Assembly: GCA_963921425.1 (NCBI GenBank)
Contig: OY992838.1
Span: 7,750,001-7,814,000, forward strand
Length of the DNA: 64,000 nt
Direction: 5' to 3'
Origin: Dryas octopetala
Lineage: Eukaryota; Streptophyta; Magnoliopsida; Rosales; Rosaceae
Of the stretch, positions 52,858 to 63,959 are shown in pieces (positions within the stretch are counted from its first letter, which is position 1; each line of letters starts with the position of its first letter). Both the position numbers and the translations under genes were made by a program. A model generated the notes under the pieces. That model was not told the origin of the DNA. It was given only the letters and a program-made list of their open reading frames with translations, and made no database searches.

Positions 52858-53924
52858 CCATTAATTGTCATGCTTTTAACTCCAAGGTTTTTAGGGTTTC
52901 CTTAATATAGGCTTAATTAAGGGGGTCGAATAGGACTAGGCCACCATATGTATGCGTGTTTTTAATTAATTGGTACGTAAATGTTTTTTTTTTTTTTTTT
53001 TTGTGGTCGAATTGGTATATATGTAAATGTTATGTGTGTCTACGTGAATTAAGGGTCTTGAAGTTTGTGAGGGTCTTGTCTAGAGTTTTTTAGTGATGGA
53101 GCTAAATATGGATAATAATCAAATCTTAACCATCAAATCAAAGAGATATCAATGTGTGAATGTGTGTTTTCCTCAATAAATAATAGTGGGTAAAGGGAGG
53201 GAACAAACAAGGAAACAAAGTGAGTTTTTATGTGCCCTGAATACAAAGAAATGAGTATGATACCTCCGAGAGTCAAACAGTCAGGGTCATCAAACAGGAC
53301 GACTAGGATTTGGTCTATACTTGTTATATATTCTTGTATATATATATATATATATCAATGGCCTCTCTCTGTACAGTCCCTAAGTCCCTATACATATAGG
53401 TGAACGACTATGAAAAGGTTATTGTGAATTGGGATATGTAAAATTGAAATTATATTAAATAACCCCTTTAAGTACAAAAAAAAAATCTTTTTTAACCCTG
53501 CCCTCCCCAGTCCCCACTTCATTTTTTTTAACTCTTTGACCCCAAATCGGACAAAACGACCCATCATGATCCACAAATGTAACAAATAGACTTGTTTTAT
53601 AAAAAATATATATTTTATTTGTCTATTTGTTTGATTAAAGTTAAATAGATAAATGATTGTCGATTTGGTTAATTTTTTACAAAGATGATTTATGAATAGA
53701 GGCATACGGTTTGGATTATTGAACAACTACATAGAGTGGGCCCCGTGAGGAATTCTACAAATAAAATTATTTGTAGGATCCTACATTAGAAGGGCCCTAT
53801 ATACATATATTATATGTCTACAAACTTTCTCTTTTAGGTAGTTGATTGATTTACAGGGGTGATCCCTCATCCTAATTATAGGTAATGATCATTTTCTTTT
53901 CTTAAACAATTTTTTTGAAGGGCC
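52858..53924. other. PI-like upstream region
   Basis: This is the promoter side of the PI-like gene: AT-rich, with poly-T (52984-53002) and (AT)n (53337-53355) tracts. A small ORF near 53388-53726 has no recognisable motif and is not called. Confidence 0.45.
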
Positions 53925-54801
53925 AATTACAAATTATAGTTATATATAAATAACACCCAGAAAATTAAAATAATCACTAACACATTAATAACTAAATGAG
54001 ACACACAAGAATATTCTTTGAGTATATCAATTACAAGTTCGATGAATCTTAAAGATAGTTATCCACGTAACAATAGATGTGTCAAAGGGGTGGTGTCGAG
54101 TCGACCAACCCATAAGTTTAGCCAATTTGTGCTTCGTTTCATACTCATGCTAATTAACTCATTTAATAATTATATGTCGTGATCATGCCAACTTATATAG
54201 CCAAAACTTAAACTCGACATATATGGCCCACAACATGAGCACATATGCCCACAACCCGCAACCCATATGTACTGGTGTTGTACCTTAAACAGGCCAAGGC
54301 CAAGCTCAGTGGAATTTTTTGTTTATTTTTTTAAGGTTAAGAAAGTTATCTTATGTTATTCTTTTATTTAAATATTAATATTTAATTTGTTGTTTAAATG
54401 AGTCGTGCCTCGTTCAATCTCATTTAGTGCTTAAGCTCGTGTTATGTTTGGCACTTTGGCCTCGATGTGAACGATTATTAATAATAAATAAGTAATGATA
54501 ATTATTGATACATTAATAAGTATGTGAGGCGCACAAAAATATTCTTTGTGTACGTAGATGAGTTTCGCAAACAGTCACCTATAATGACAATTGAGAATCA
54601 TTGATATATATAAGTTTCCCATACTTTAATAGCTGATGACAATCATCGAAAACAATAATAATTATAGTTGCATTAATAAGTATGCAAGAATGAGAATCAC
54701 AAGAATATTATTTGTTTACATTATTATATATTGGCCGGATAAATCATACGTAAGTTATTTATGTGACAAATACCAATTATTGATATATACCACCCTTTAA
54801 A
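53925..54801 (+). repeat. Unclassified AT-rich repeat family, copy 2 (left of CACTA)
   Basis: This copy is homologous to 47215-48255 and, in inverse orientation, to 59335-60240: AAGAAAGTTATCTTATGTTA, CATTTAGTGCTTAAGCTCGT and TTTGGCACTTTGGCCTCGAT all recur inverted on the right. It breaks at CCACCCTTTAAA, where the CACTA element is inserted. Confidence 0.8.
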
Positions 54802-55314
54802 CACTACAACAAAAGACTATATTAGTAGCTTATGATTATAGCATTTTTTTCGAAATGCTATAAATTGTAAGATAGTAATAGCAATTTAACTAATAAACGC
54901 TATGGAAGTTTGGTCTTCACGCGGGGATGTTGTTTATTATAGCGTTTTTTTAAAAACACGTTGTGCTTTAGCGGCTAATGAAAAAAGAAGCGGTGCTTTT
55001 AAATTTTATACGTTTTGTAAATCCAAAAAACAAAAACTCAAATCTCATCTTTTCCTTCTCTCTCTCCTCTCTTTCTCTCCATTGCCTACATATCACACAG
55101 ACAGCACCTTTCATCCTGTGTGTCACAGGTAAGCACCTCTCATCCTCATCCTCTTCGTCTCGCTTTTTCTTTACTTCTATTGTGTTCGAGTAAGTTGATT
55201 CGATTCTAGGGCTAGGGTAAAGGGATTTTGACAAATCTAAGTTTGGGGATCTGCTTAAACCAAATGCGAATCTGATAGTGCGCCTCTACCCTCACCGCTG
55301 AGCACAAGTCACGC

Positions 55315-55709
55315 ATGGAATTCCAAAAGCTGCTTGCCAAAGCCAGATGCAATCTCACTATCTGCTCCGACAGAGTCTCCAACTCCAAGTCCAAAGGTAA
55401 AGAAATTAATTAAACCCAAATTTCATTTTCATTTTATTTCCTTTCTGAATAAATAAAAATAAAATCTGATTTTTAATTTTTTAGGTAAAGGAGTGAAACT
55501 AGAGGAGCTGCTGGTGGAGGAGACGTGGGTGGAGGCGTTACGCTAAGAACCTCTGCAAGTTCGTTGAGAGTGAGTTTTGCGGCGGCCGTGGCGGTGACAT
55601 TCCCATATATCCGCTGACTCACTTGATCTTCAACACTCTCAGCTCCACCCCTTTTGACCGGGTCAAGGCTATCATTTTGGGTTAGAACCCGTATCATGGT
55701 CCGGGTCAA
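55315..55709 (+). pseudogene. Uracil-DNA glycosylase fragment, N-terminal part (captured)
   Basis: Two exon pieces, 55315-55396 (starting at an ATG) and 55485-55709, are separated by a GT-AG intron. They read as the plant UNG N-terminal region: MEFQKLLAKARCNLTICSDR, then KLEELLVEETWVEAL. A deletion at 55540/55541 removes about eight codons expected in UNG and shifts the frame; the frame resumes as AKNLCKFVESEF, PIYPLTHLIFN and FDRVKAIILG. At the GQDPYH water-activating motif there is a TAG stop (55683-55685) and Asn in place of the Asp. The copy cannot encode an active enzyme. Retained introns show DNA-level capture. The family call is from recalled UNG motifs. Confidence 0.85.
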
Positions 55710-56444
55710 AGATACTAATCTTGTTGATGCCTACACAACCACCTATAATGCATGGAGCTATGATGAGCATCTCATCCGTGTAGTCATTTGCTATGGCCTG
55801 TATCCTAGAATTTGCTCTGTTGTGGTAAGCATGGCGCTTTTTTTTCCCGTGTTTTCGTTAGATTATAATATTTTCTAATTATTTCTCTAAGTTCTTGATG
55901 CTGTCAATCTCCTCCATCTATTATATTCATCATGTTTACGCCATGATGAAAACAGGCTTTTTTAATCAAATGGGGAAGTAAACTTACAATATATAGTCAT
56001 AGGAAAGTAATTAAAAATGCTTTATCAACCACAGTTTGGCTACATGGTCCTCAATTGGCTAAATATTGTGCCAGTGTCTGTTTGTTGTGTGTGTATATAT
56101 ATAAAATTTGATTTGTCCCAATATGCATTATATGATTCATTTCCTCTTATATGATTTTCTTGAGGGCTGACAGAAATGGATATGCAGCACAATGAAAAGT
56201 CATTTTTGCGGAAAACTATGGAGGATGGCTAGGTGCTGCTATACTCGGTAAGCATTCTTGTTCATCTCATCAATGTATCATCAATATAAAGTAATGCCCT
56301 TGATTACGTGTTAGTTTGATTTTCTGTTCTTTGTTGTTTGTCTAGAACTCTGTCAATGCTTGGGAATCTAAAATTCCATATCTGTGGTTAGTTTTCAATG
56401 AGAAGATAAAAGTGAACTCTGTTTTCCTACGGGATTCAACAGCT
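55710..56444 (+). pseudogene. DExH-box RNA helicase C-terminal fragment (captured)
   Basis: Three exon pieces can be read: 55710-55824, 56188-56247 and 56346-56444, with GT-AG introns between. They encode AWSYDEHLIRVVICYGLYP, then NEKSFLRKTMEDG followed by an in-frame TAG (56230-56232), and then [19 protein letters not shown]. This is the OB-fold-side C-terminal region of plant DExH helicases of the DExH3/DExH5 type, as I recall them. The helicase core motifs are absent. It is embedded between two halves of the UNG fragment. Confidence 0.82.
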
Positions 56445-56643
56445 ATGGGTTTGTCTTTCTCTGTTCAGAGGGTGTCCAGTCTGGTTAATATATTCAAGGA
56501 ACTTCACCAAGATGTTGGTTGTTCAATCTCATCTCATGGCAATCTTGAAAAGTGGGCTGTCCAGGTTTCTTTTGTGAATTATGATTGACATTCATTTTTC
56601 AAATTGATTCTAGGGTGTTCTCTTGCTCAATGTTATTCTCACT
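56445..56643 (+). pseudogene. Uracil-DNA glycosylase fragment, middle part (captured)
   Basis: From 56445 the frame changes from helicase to UNG without an intron: MGLSFSVQ, then [18 protein letters not shown] and GNLEKWAVQ to 56564. An intron follows to 56613, then GVLLLNVILT. This continues the UNG protein beyond the GPGQ at which the first fragment stops. The stretch after SFSV lacks several residues normally found there. Similarity ends near 56643. Confidence 0.82.
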
Positions 56644-57046
56644 AGTGAGATTCTACTTGCCCTAAATTGTTCTTATGTTAACACAGCCTTATTGCTTGTC
56701 TTAGATTTTACAACTATTTTTTATACTACCAGTAATGAGATTCATAAAAATATGTTACCAGTCAGGTCAAAGAAAGAAAAGATGTTACTGGTAATTTTGT
56801 TAGTTCGATATTGTTCTAAACAAGATTGTTCACGAAATGCCAATCGTTTTTGCTGCTTGTCTTTACCATTTTATCAATAAAATAAGTTGCAAGAGTCTTG
56901 CAGAAAGTATGTTGTAACCAAAGGGTGATTCTTGCTTTTAGTATCAATAAAATATATAGAACAGTTTCTTAGTGAGCTTGATTGATGATCAATTGCGTGT
57001 ATTTGTTGTTGCTATTACATGTGTACTGATTATGAATAAATTTTAG

Positions 57047-57804
57047 CTTCAATGTGCTTTATGTCTGGGTCTATCCAAATAGAAAATGTTTTTGTTCCTG
57101 AAAATGAGGTAGGCATGTGGCAGTGGCTTTTTGGCAAGAAAGTCAGTAGCATAGTTTTTCACAATAGTGGTCCAGGTGATGGATTTGTTGGAATTGCTGC
57201 ACCTTCTATTGCAAAAATTCTACCGGTTTGTGATTTTAATCATGCCAAATTTCTGTCAATAAGGCATTTTCTTGATACATTTGCATAGCTTTTGATCCTA
57301 ACCACTGTATATAACTTATGTATGGATTCTTCTTTTTTGACAGATTGATTTGGCAATGTTTGGTGGAGAGATTTTATGCCAGGTATAGCCAGCTTGTCCA
57401 TTTGGGATTGTTCATTGTTTAACTGAGTAATTGTTTTATGTCAACTTCTATTCCCAGTTTTCTGTGAACAATTTTTTTCTTCACCAACTGAATTTTTATG
57501 GGAATTTGTTATAATTTTTGTAGCCAGATGCATTCCTTTATTCTGTCAATGATGTTAAAGTCTGTAATACAATTGATCAAAGGTCACATAATGTTATTCC
57601 TGGTGCGGAGGTGAGATATATATTGAGGAGTTTCTAAATTGCTTCTCAATCATTTTTTATTTTGTCTCTTTAATTTGTTTCTCAAAGCACGTTCATTTTT
57701 GTTTTCTGTTGTCTATCTGACTGCCATGTTAATGTCACTATAGGGATTTTTAAGACTGAAGCTATCTGGCCAAGGGCTTGCATTTATATATGCAACTGGA
57801 TCTG
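57047..57804 (+). pseudogene. AIM24-family protein fragment (captured)
   Basis: Four exon pieces, 57047-57225, 57345-57382, 57524-57610 and 57744-57804, with GT-AG introns, read SGSIQIENVFVPENEVGMWQ, WLFGKKVSSIVFHNSGPGDG, FVGIAAPSIAKILP, IDLAMFGGEILCQ, PDAFLYSVNDVKVCN and GFLRLKLSGQGLAFIYATG. These match the plant AIM24 (mitochondrial biogenesis) domain family as I recall it. The pieces seem open across the segment, but the protein lacks both ends. No stop is seen in these exons, so this piece is less decayed than the UNG and helicase parts. Confidence 0.82.
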
Positions 57805-59334
57805 GTATGCATTTCTTGACCCATTTATATGTCTGCAAATTTCAGATTGTGCCCTCGTAAGAGTTTGGGTCTGGCCCAAATTCTACAAATAATGCTATTT
57901 CTAGCATAAGATTGAAGGCATTTTATGCCTATTCAATGTCCAAATCAAATACAATGGTCCAATGAGAAGAGCAGTGTTTGGTGTAAGTTGCTACCATTTA
58001 TGGAAAGTTTCACTCTTTTTGCTACTGCTTCTATGTCGATTACATAAGGCAATGTATTACATGCTCATAATATTGCAGTTTGTCACGTATTATCAAACTG
58101 AAAGTTGATGTTATCCATTTCTTTTTCTTCTTCTTTACTTTTTGAGGTTGTTAATTTCTTTTTTGCAATATGTGGAAATCTGATATTGAGTTTGGCAAGA
58201 AGAATGATGTGTTCTAAGTGTAAAACTAACCGTGAGTGTCAAAACTTCTACCTAAAGTAGCTTATTGATTGAATTCATTTTTTTCCCTTGTAAAAGATAT
58301 TCATAGTGCGATTGTTGTTAGTAGTTGTACTTGCTAATGAAATAATGAAAGTGAATGATTGAGTGAAATATGAAGTTGGAAGATTTATGTACAACTCCTG
58401 ATTCTTCTAATGAAAAGTGGCTGCTATTTGTAGCTTTAATAGTATATATATAGAAGATAATCTCTGCCAATTATGTAAGACTAACATTTAGAATCTACTT
58501 TCTATTGTGAGGGACTTGAGATTTTGTGTTTTTTTTTTCATTGTTTTGACATTCAAGTTTGATTGTGGCAGCTTTTTTCAGGAATTTGGGACATGCACAG
58601 GTTTGATCTTGTGGGGATGTTTTTAGTTGAAGCATGTACGAGTTAGGCATTTGATGGACATGTTATCAAGTTCTTTTGAGAGAATGTTATGTTAATTCCT
58701 TTTTATTGTAAAATGTATAATTTTTTATTAGCTCAACAATGTAAGCTTATATTTTGGTACTTTTGTATATTTGACCATGTAGTTATTTTGGGTCATATAA
58801 TGAAAGTTTTTAATTTAATTATTTTTGTCTTTGCATATATTATTTATATCAAGTTTACATTAAAACGCAATTTAAAAACGCAAAGAAAAATAATTTGGGA
58901 GACACAAAAAAATGTCAACAATAACTACTATAGCGTTCACTAAATGCTTGGAAAAAAAGAATGATAGTGTTTTAAAATGCTATAGTAATGATTATAATAG
59001 CATTTAAGAAAAGCTATAGAACATACATATAATAACATTCAAAAATGCTATTATACACAATATTATAAAAATACAAAAACACTATTATAAAATATTATAG
59101 CATCCCAATAATAGCGTTTCTTGTATGTTACAGCGTTTTAGAAATGCTATAGTAGTAGATCTATTATAGCGTTTGAAAATGCTATAATAAATGTGTTTTT
59201 TGATAGCGTTCCAAAAATGCTATAAAAAAGTTTGATCTATTATAACGTCGGTTGTCATAATGTTTTTGATAATGCTATTATATGGCTTTTATAGCGTTTT
59301 TTGAGTGCTATGAATGACGTTTTATGTTGTAGTG

Positions 59335-60240
59335 AAAGCAAATATATGACAATAAATACATCAACTATTAATGCATCTATAATTATATATTATTATTTTC
59401 GATGATTGTCATCAACTATTAAAGTATGGAAAACTTATATACATCAATGATTGTCAATTGTCATATAGTTAGGTGACTCTTTGCAAAACTCATCTACACA
59501 AAGAATATTCTTGTGCGCCTCACATACTTATTAATGTATCAATAATTATCATTACTTATTTACTTTTAATAATCGTTCTCATCGAGGCCAAAGTGCCAAA
59601 CATAACACGAGCTTAAGCACTAAATGAGATTGAACGAGGCATGACTCGTTTAAACAACAAATTAAATATTAATATTTAAATAAAAGAATAACATAAGATA
59701 ACTTTCTTAACCCTACAAAAATAAACAAAAAATTGCAATGAGCTTGGCCTTGGCCTGTTTAAGACTTTAAGGTACAACACAAGCACATATGGGTTGCGGG
59801 TTGTGGGCATATGTGCTCGTGTTGTACCTTGAAGTCTTAAACAGGCCAAGGCCAAGCTCATTGCAATTTTTTGTTTATTTTTAGGGTTAAGAAAGTTATC
59901 TTATGTTATTCTTTTATTTAAATATTAATATCCCTTAACATGAACACAAAGTATATTCTTGTGTACTTCATATACTTATTAATGAACCTAGCTATTTATT
60001 GTCATATATTTGTTTTAAAGGGTGGTTTACATCATACATCAATAATTAGTATTCGTCACGTAAATAACTTACGTAAGATTTATCCAATATATATATAATA
60101 ATGTAAATAAATAATATTATTGTGCTTCTCGTTCTCACATACTTATTAATGCATTTATAATTATTATTGTTTTCGATGATTGTCATCAACTATTAAAGTA
60201 TGGGAAACTTAGATACATCAATGATTGACAGAATTATAAT
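59335..60240 (-). repeat. Unclassified AT-rich repeat family, copies right of CACTA
   Basis: Two inverted segments relate to the left copy: 59335-59690 mirrors about 54350-54680, and 59940-60240 mirrors about 54590-54801 plus the sequence that follows the CACTA insertion point. Between them is a long hairpin (59666-59931). Confidence 0.75.
59666..59931. repeat. Near-perfect 266-bp palindrome
   Basis: The arms of about 125 bp are nearly identical in inverse orientation: AACATAAGATAACTTTCTTA, GAGCTTGGCCTTGGCCTGTT and AAGGTACAACAC on the left all recur inverted on the right, with only a few differences. The centre is near 59800 with a loop of about 16 bases (GGTTGCGGGTTGTGGG). It is built from the same repeat family as its surroundings. 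Confidence 0.93.
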
Positions 60241-61689
60241 CATAAATATAATGTATCAAAGATAATTGTTTTACCAAATGATTTAAATTACTCATTTCCT
60301 TCCTACAATTCAGAATTAAATCATTCTTCAGTATAGGGTCTTAAGTTAAATCCAAACAATGCAAGTAGTATAAGACCTTGTAATGTCAGGTTGAAGTATT
60401 TGATTATCCAAATGAACAGCAAGAGTCTAAGTTAATCTTCAGTGCAGTCAACATAGATGCAGCAGAATCGATCCAGTTTTTACTGTCACTTTATGATTTT
60501 TGTAAGTTACCATCACATGGGTCCAGTTACTCCCGGTATGTATTGTGGGTTGATAAGGAGGTCACAGTCTCACAGGAAAAGGATGCTTTTGAATGAAATT
60601 TTTATTTTTTAGTCCCTTTAGACTGGAATATTGAACTCCCTCAAACTATGTATATTCCCAAGTTTGGGTTGGTGTCTAAACTCTAAAGATTCCAATCACC
60701 AATCACCAATCACCAATCAGCACAGCACTAGCACATTCTTTTTCTCAGTGGCTACCTAGACATATAGGCTAGATTTACCCATGCTTGTTGCAAGGGTTCT
60801 CCCCTTGGGCCATAAAATAGATTCTCCTTGTCCCCTCTTATAGGCTCATAGTCTCCTCTCTAGGGTTATTCTACAGTATCAGGCCCTTGATTATACATGA
60901 ATTTTAGAGTGACCCAAGAGGGGTTAATTTAGAGTGATGCATCTTTATCCTCTTATTAAGACTATTTAGTGGAATTATATATATGTTTCATGTTAGAGAA
61001 GGATAATGATAAGATTCATGGCAGGAGTACAAAGCAGAGAGAACACGAAAGAAAATGAGAGAAAATGAGATTGATTTCTTGAACTATTTTGTTACAGAAT
61101 GTTTTTTTTTTTTTTTTTTCAGAGAGAAGAGTAAGCTAATCAGACGAGTAATCAGGCTTAAGCTTAACAACCTGTAAACTAATCAAAACAGACTCAACTA
61201 ATTACAACAGACTAATGCTGAGCTGAGCTGTATAAGCCTGGCTTGCTGACTTTGCTGACTAGACTTTGACCAGCTTACCCTTAACAGATAAATGTTGTCC
61301 AGAAATAATAATAATAATTTGACAGGCTTATACAGATCAGCTCAGCATTATTCTATAGACTTTTTTATTTTTATTTTTGTTGAAATGTTGTTTTGATGTC
61401 TATCATAGTCTTCATATAGAGTACTTTAAAAATTTTATTTTTGAAGTCTCTGAAGCGTTTGAATGGTTAGAAAATTACTTCTAATTTAGAGAATCTTTAT
61501 AATGTTCATGAGATGCGTAGAAGAGAAGACAAAAATCTTTTACAAGTGACATTTTTTTTCTCCAAAAGTTTGTAGGGCTCTTAGTCCTTTCTATGTTCCG
61601 GCCCTGCACATAGTCACACCTCTCGAGCGGAATCCACATTTTGTTGCATATGTGTCTTCAGGATGTAATCTTCCAATTATGCAGATGAA
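60241..61689. other. Spacer downstream of pTAC6-like gene
   Basis: No gene is seen. There is a poly-T run at 61105-61120 and a short inverted repeat listed separately. The pTAC6-like 3' UTR should lie below 61690. Confidence 0.45.
61213..61350. repeat. Short inverted repeat
   Basis: TAATGCTGAGCTGA..TATAAGCCTG at 61213-61240 recurs inverted at 61323-61350 (CAGGCTTATACAGATCAGCT and onward). The loop is about 82 bp. Origin is unknown; it may be a transposon remnant. Confidence 0.7.
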
Positions 61690-63959
61690 CTAGAACCAAT
61701 TTGAAACAGGGAAGTCCCGTAGCTTGCTAAGATGCCTCTCCATGTCCCGTCTGGTTTTATCCCACTCTTCCCTCTCGATCACGGTGGTGGGATCATCTCT
61801 TTCACTCTGACATGATAGAAGAAAACAGTGAACCAAATGACGAATAACAACTAAATTTAAAGGAAGCAATTTGGACCAGAGTTGGTTACCGCATGATCTA
61901 TTCTGAATGAGTTTCCATTATCACGTATTACAAGCAGGTCATGTCTTCTATCTCTGCTTCTTCCCCCTGGAACACTGACCTATAGAAGGCATAACAAGCA
62001 TTGAAAGAGCATAAGAAATCAAATAAGCTGCATTTGTCCCATCGTGAACTCCATGTCTCACATTCTGAACACTCAAGTATTCACAATGCAATCATGCCAC
62101 AAAAGGCAGATAGAAGGACCCCTTTGTGCAAGCAACACAGTCCAATAAATCAGAATCTACGATGATATTATTAATGATTCATCCAACAAAGAAGCCAGTG
62201 TCATACATTACTTCACTATGTAAGGGGTTGAAAGGGTAAAACATAAAGCTCAAAGACATAAGCTCAAAGACAGTCACAGCATTAGGTCAGAAAATAAAGG
62301 AAATTGGGATTTTCTAGATTTTGGTATCAAATCTAGTAAAAAATTACGTGTAATCCATGTATTCAAAATAATCCTTTACAGGTTAAAAGTTTTGCTGGTT
62401 TTCTTTAGTAAGGATCTAAAGTAAACTCCAAAGAGAAGATAAACTCGTAACTAGCACAAGCATTATTGGCTATTGCCGTCAATTTTTTAACAAACTCAGA
62501 TAAAGAAACTGTGTAAGCAATATGATTCATCTAAACCAAAAAGGCTTTTTAAAAAATTTGAAGGGCAGGAGCAGATTGTGATACAATGCAGCATAAGAAG
62601 AATCTCAAATACCAATTTGGAAAGCATAATAGAAAAAATAAATTGCTCACCAAAACTTTTGCTCTGCTAATAGACTTTGTTTTGGAATCAATTACATAAA
62701 TCTCCTCAAAATCCAGTACAAAATCAGGGTCGCCCAACCTCCGGTTCCTGTAGTGCTTTGTCAAGAAAACCTGAAACAGAACAGCTGCCTGATGAGTGAT
62801 ACTGTCGCTGAAACGAGACATTCATTTATCAACAAAGACGAAGATTAAGAACACCATCCATTCGGATACTCAAACTATTTATCTTGAAAAGAACCACATT
62901 CAGTGCAACAATGACCTCCAATTTTCTTATGGTTGGTAATGCTACATCTAGAACCCTTTCCATGCAATCAAAATGCACTCATTTTCCATCCTGCCCATTC
63001 AATGGTTGCGCAAAATGAAATCAAATTTATAGTTCAATCATATTCGTACCTTTAGAATCTCCCTCTCGGACTTATACAATGGGTCTCTAGGAGCATCAAT
63101 GGGTGGCTCAGTTACATTGTAGCAGCCAAAGTCACTCTTGGCACAGCGAATGTACTAAACATTTGAAACACACAAAGAATGAACAAAACAAAACAAACAT
63201 GACATGCCAAATTGGCCTCAATAAATCAACATTTAGTGCAGCTAGAGTACCTTCTGAGGCATTGGAGCAAGAACCCTAGGAATCGCATATACATCTGTGT
63301 CCGGAGGAGTAACATACATCTACATTAATATAATTATACACATAAATATACTACAAAAGCTGAAAATTTAAGAAATTAATTTTGCTTATTTAGAATAAAT
63401 AAAATCAAATTAAGAAAAAAAAAAAAGGAAGAAGACGAACCTCTCTGAAATCATAGACGTCGTTATCGGGGTCGGGCGGTTTTCTTATGAAGAAATCGCA
63501 GTCCAGCAAGCTAATCTTGTGAAACTCGTCCTCGTTAATCCGATAATCCACCACCTTGTCCGAGTCCCAACCTTGCGTGAAGACGAAGCTCTTGCTCTGC
63601 ACCATGTCAATGTCCTCGTCGCCGTTATCGGCGGCGGCGGATGCGGCGGCGGCCAAGGGGTCGTACTCGATGTCGAAGTCCTTCTTGTTGTCGACCTCCT
63701 CGAGCTCCTCGTCGTCCATGTCGTAGTCGTCGGGACCGGCGCTGTCGCCGTCGCCGTCGTCGGCGCGGACGACGAAGGAGGACGAGGGGGTGTTTGGGGA
63801 CGGGGATAAGGGAAAGGGGTGTTTGGGAGTGGGTTTGAGAGAGAGGAAGGGGAGGTGGAGGGGGTGTGGAGAGTGGAGAAGGAGGAGGGGTGCGGGTGTG
63901 GAGAGTGGGTTGCGGGAGAAGAGTGGCGGTTGAGTGAGGACGAGAGCGGTTGCTCTCAT
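61690..63959 (-). CDS. PTAC6: Plastid transcriptionally active chromosome protein 6 (pTAC6/PAP8)
   Basis: Six exons join in phase 0 throughout (63441-63959, 63251-63319, 63050-63154, 62651-62770, 61890-61979, 61690-61806) to give 339 residues, near the length I recall for Arabidopsis (At1g21600). The first 60 or so residues are rich in Pro/Leu/Ser/His without acidic residues, fitting a chloroplast transit peptide. An acidic, Ala-rich stretch follows (DYDMDDEELEEVDNKKDFDI). Conserved parts are SLLDCDFFIRKPPDPDNDVY, YIRCAKSDFGCYNVTEPPID, VFLTKHYRNRRLGDPDFVLD and the C-terminal RDFPVSNWF. By family knowledge it is a PEP-associated protein needed for plastid-encoded RNA polymerase activity and chloroplast biogenesis. 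The first exon is strongly GC-rich compared with its surroundings. The reading frame is intact. Confidence 0.94.

Larger units (their letters stand above)
54802..59334 (+). mobile_element. Nonautonomous CACTA-type transposon carrying host gene pieces
   Basis: The element starts CACTACAACAAAAGAC and ends with the inverse (GTTGTAGTG, preceded by TTTTATG), giving a terminal inverted repeat of about 13 bp with one mismatch. It is flanked by AAA on both sides, the 3-bp duplication typical of CACTA/En-Spm elements. Subterminal regions are filled with copies of TATAGCGTTT/AAATGCTATA in both orientations (54880-54970 and 58930-59320), as in this superfamily. No transposase is present. The 3.5-kb interior contains exon-intron pieces of a uracil-DNA glycosylase, a DExH helicase and an AIM24 gene, all on the plus strand. 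An inverted paralog of the surrounding repeat near 60020 shows the uninterrupted site, confirming the boundaries. Confidence 0.88.

Noticed and set aside
53388..53726. Minus-strand 112-residue ORF upstream of PI
   Set aside because: It is a low-complexity Phe/Lys/Asn product of AT-rich DNA, with no recognised domain.
55654..55878. Apparent 74-residue gene
   Set aside because: It is a chance start in the captured UNG/helicase fragment and runs into an intron.
60991..61286. Possible solo LTR (begins TGTTAG, ends TTAACA)
   Set aside because: The ends are suggestive, but no 5-bp target duplication, primer site or second LTR is present.
63519..63838. Plus-strand Val- and Arg-rich ORFs
   Set aside because: They are the antisense of the GC-rich first exon of the pTAC6-like gene.
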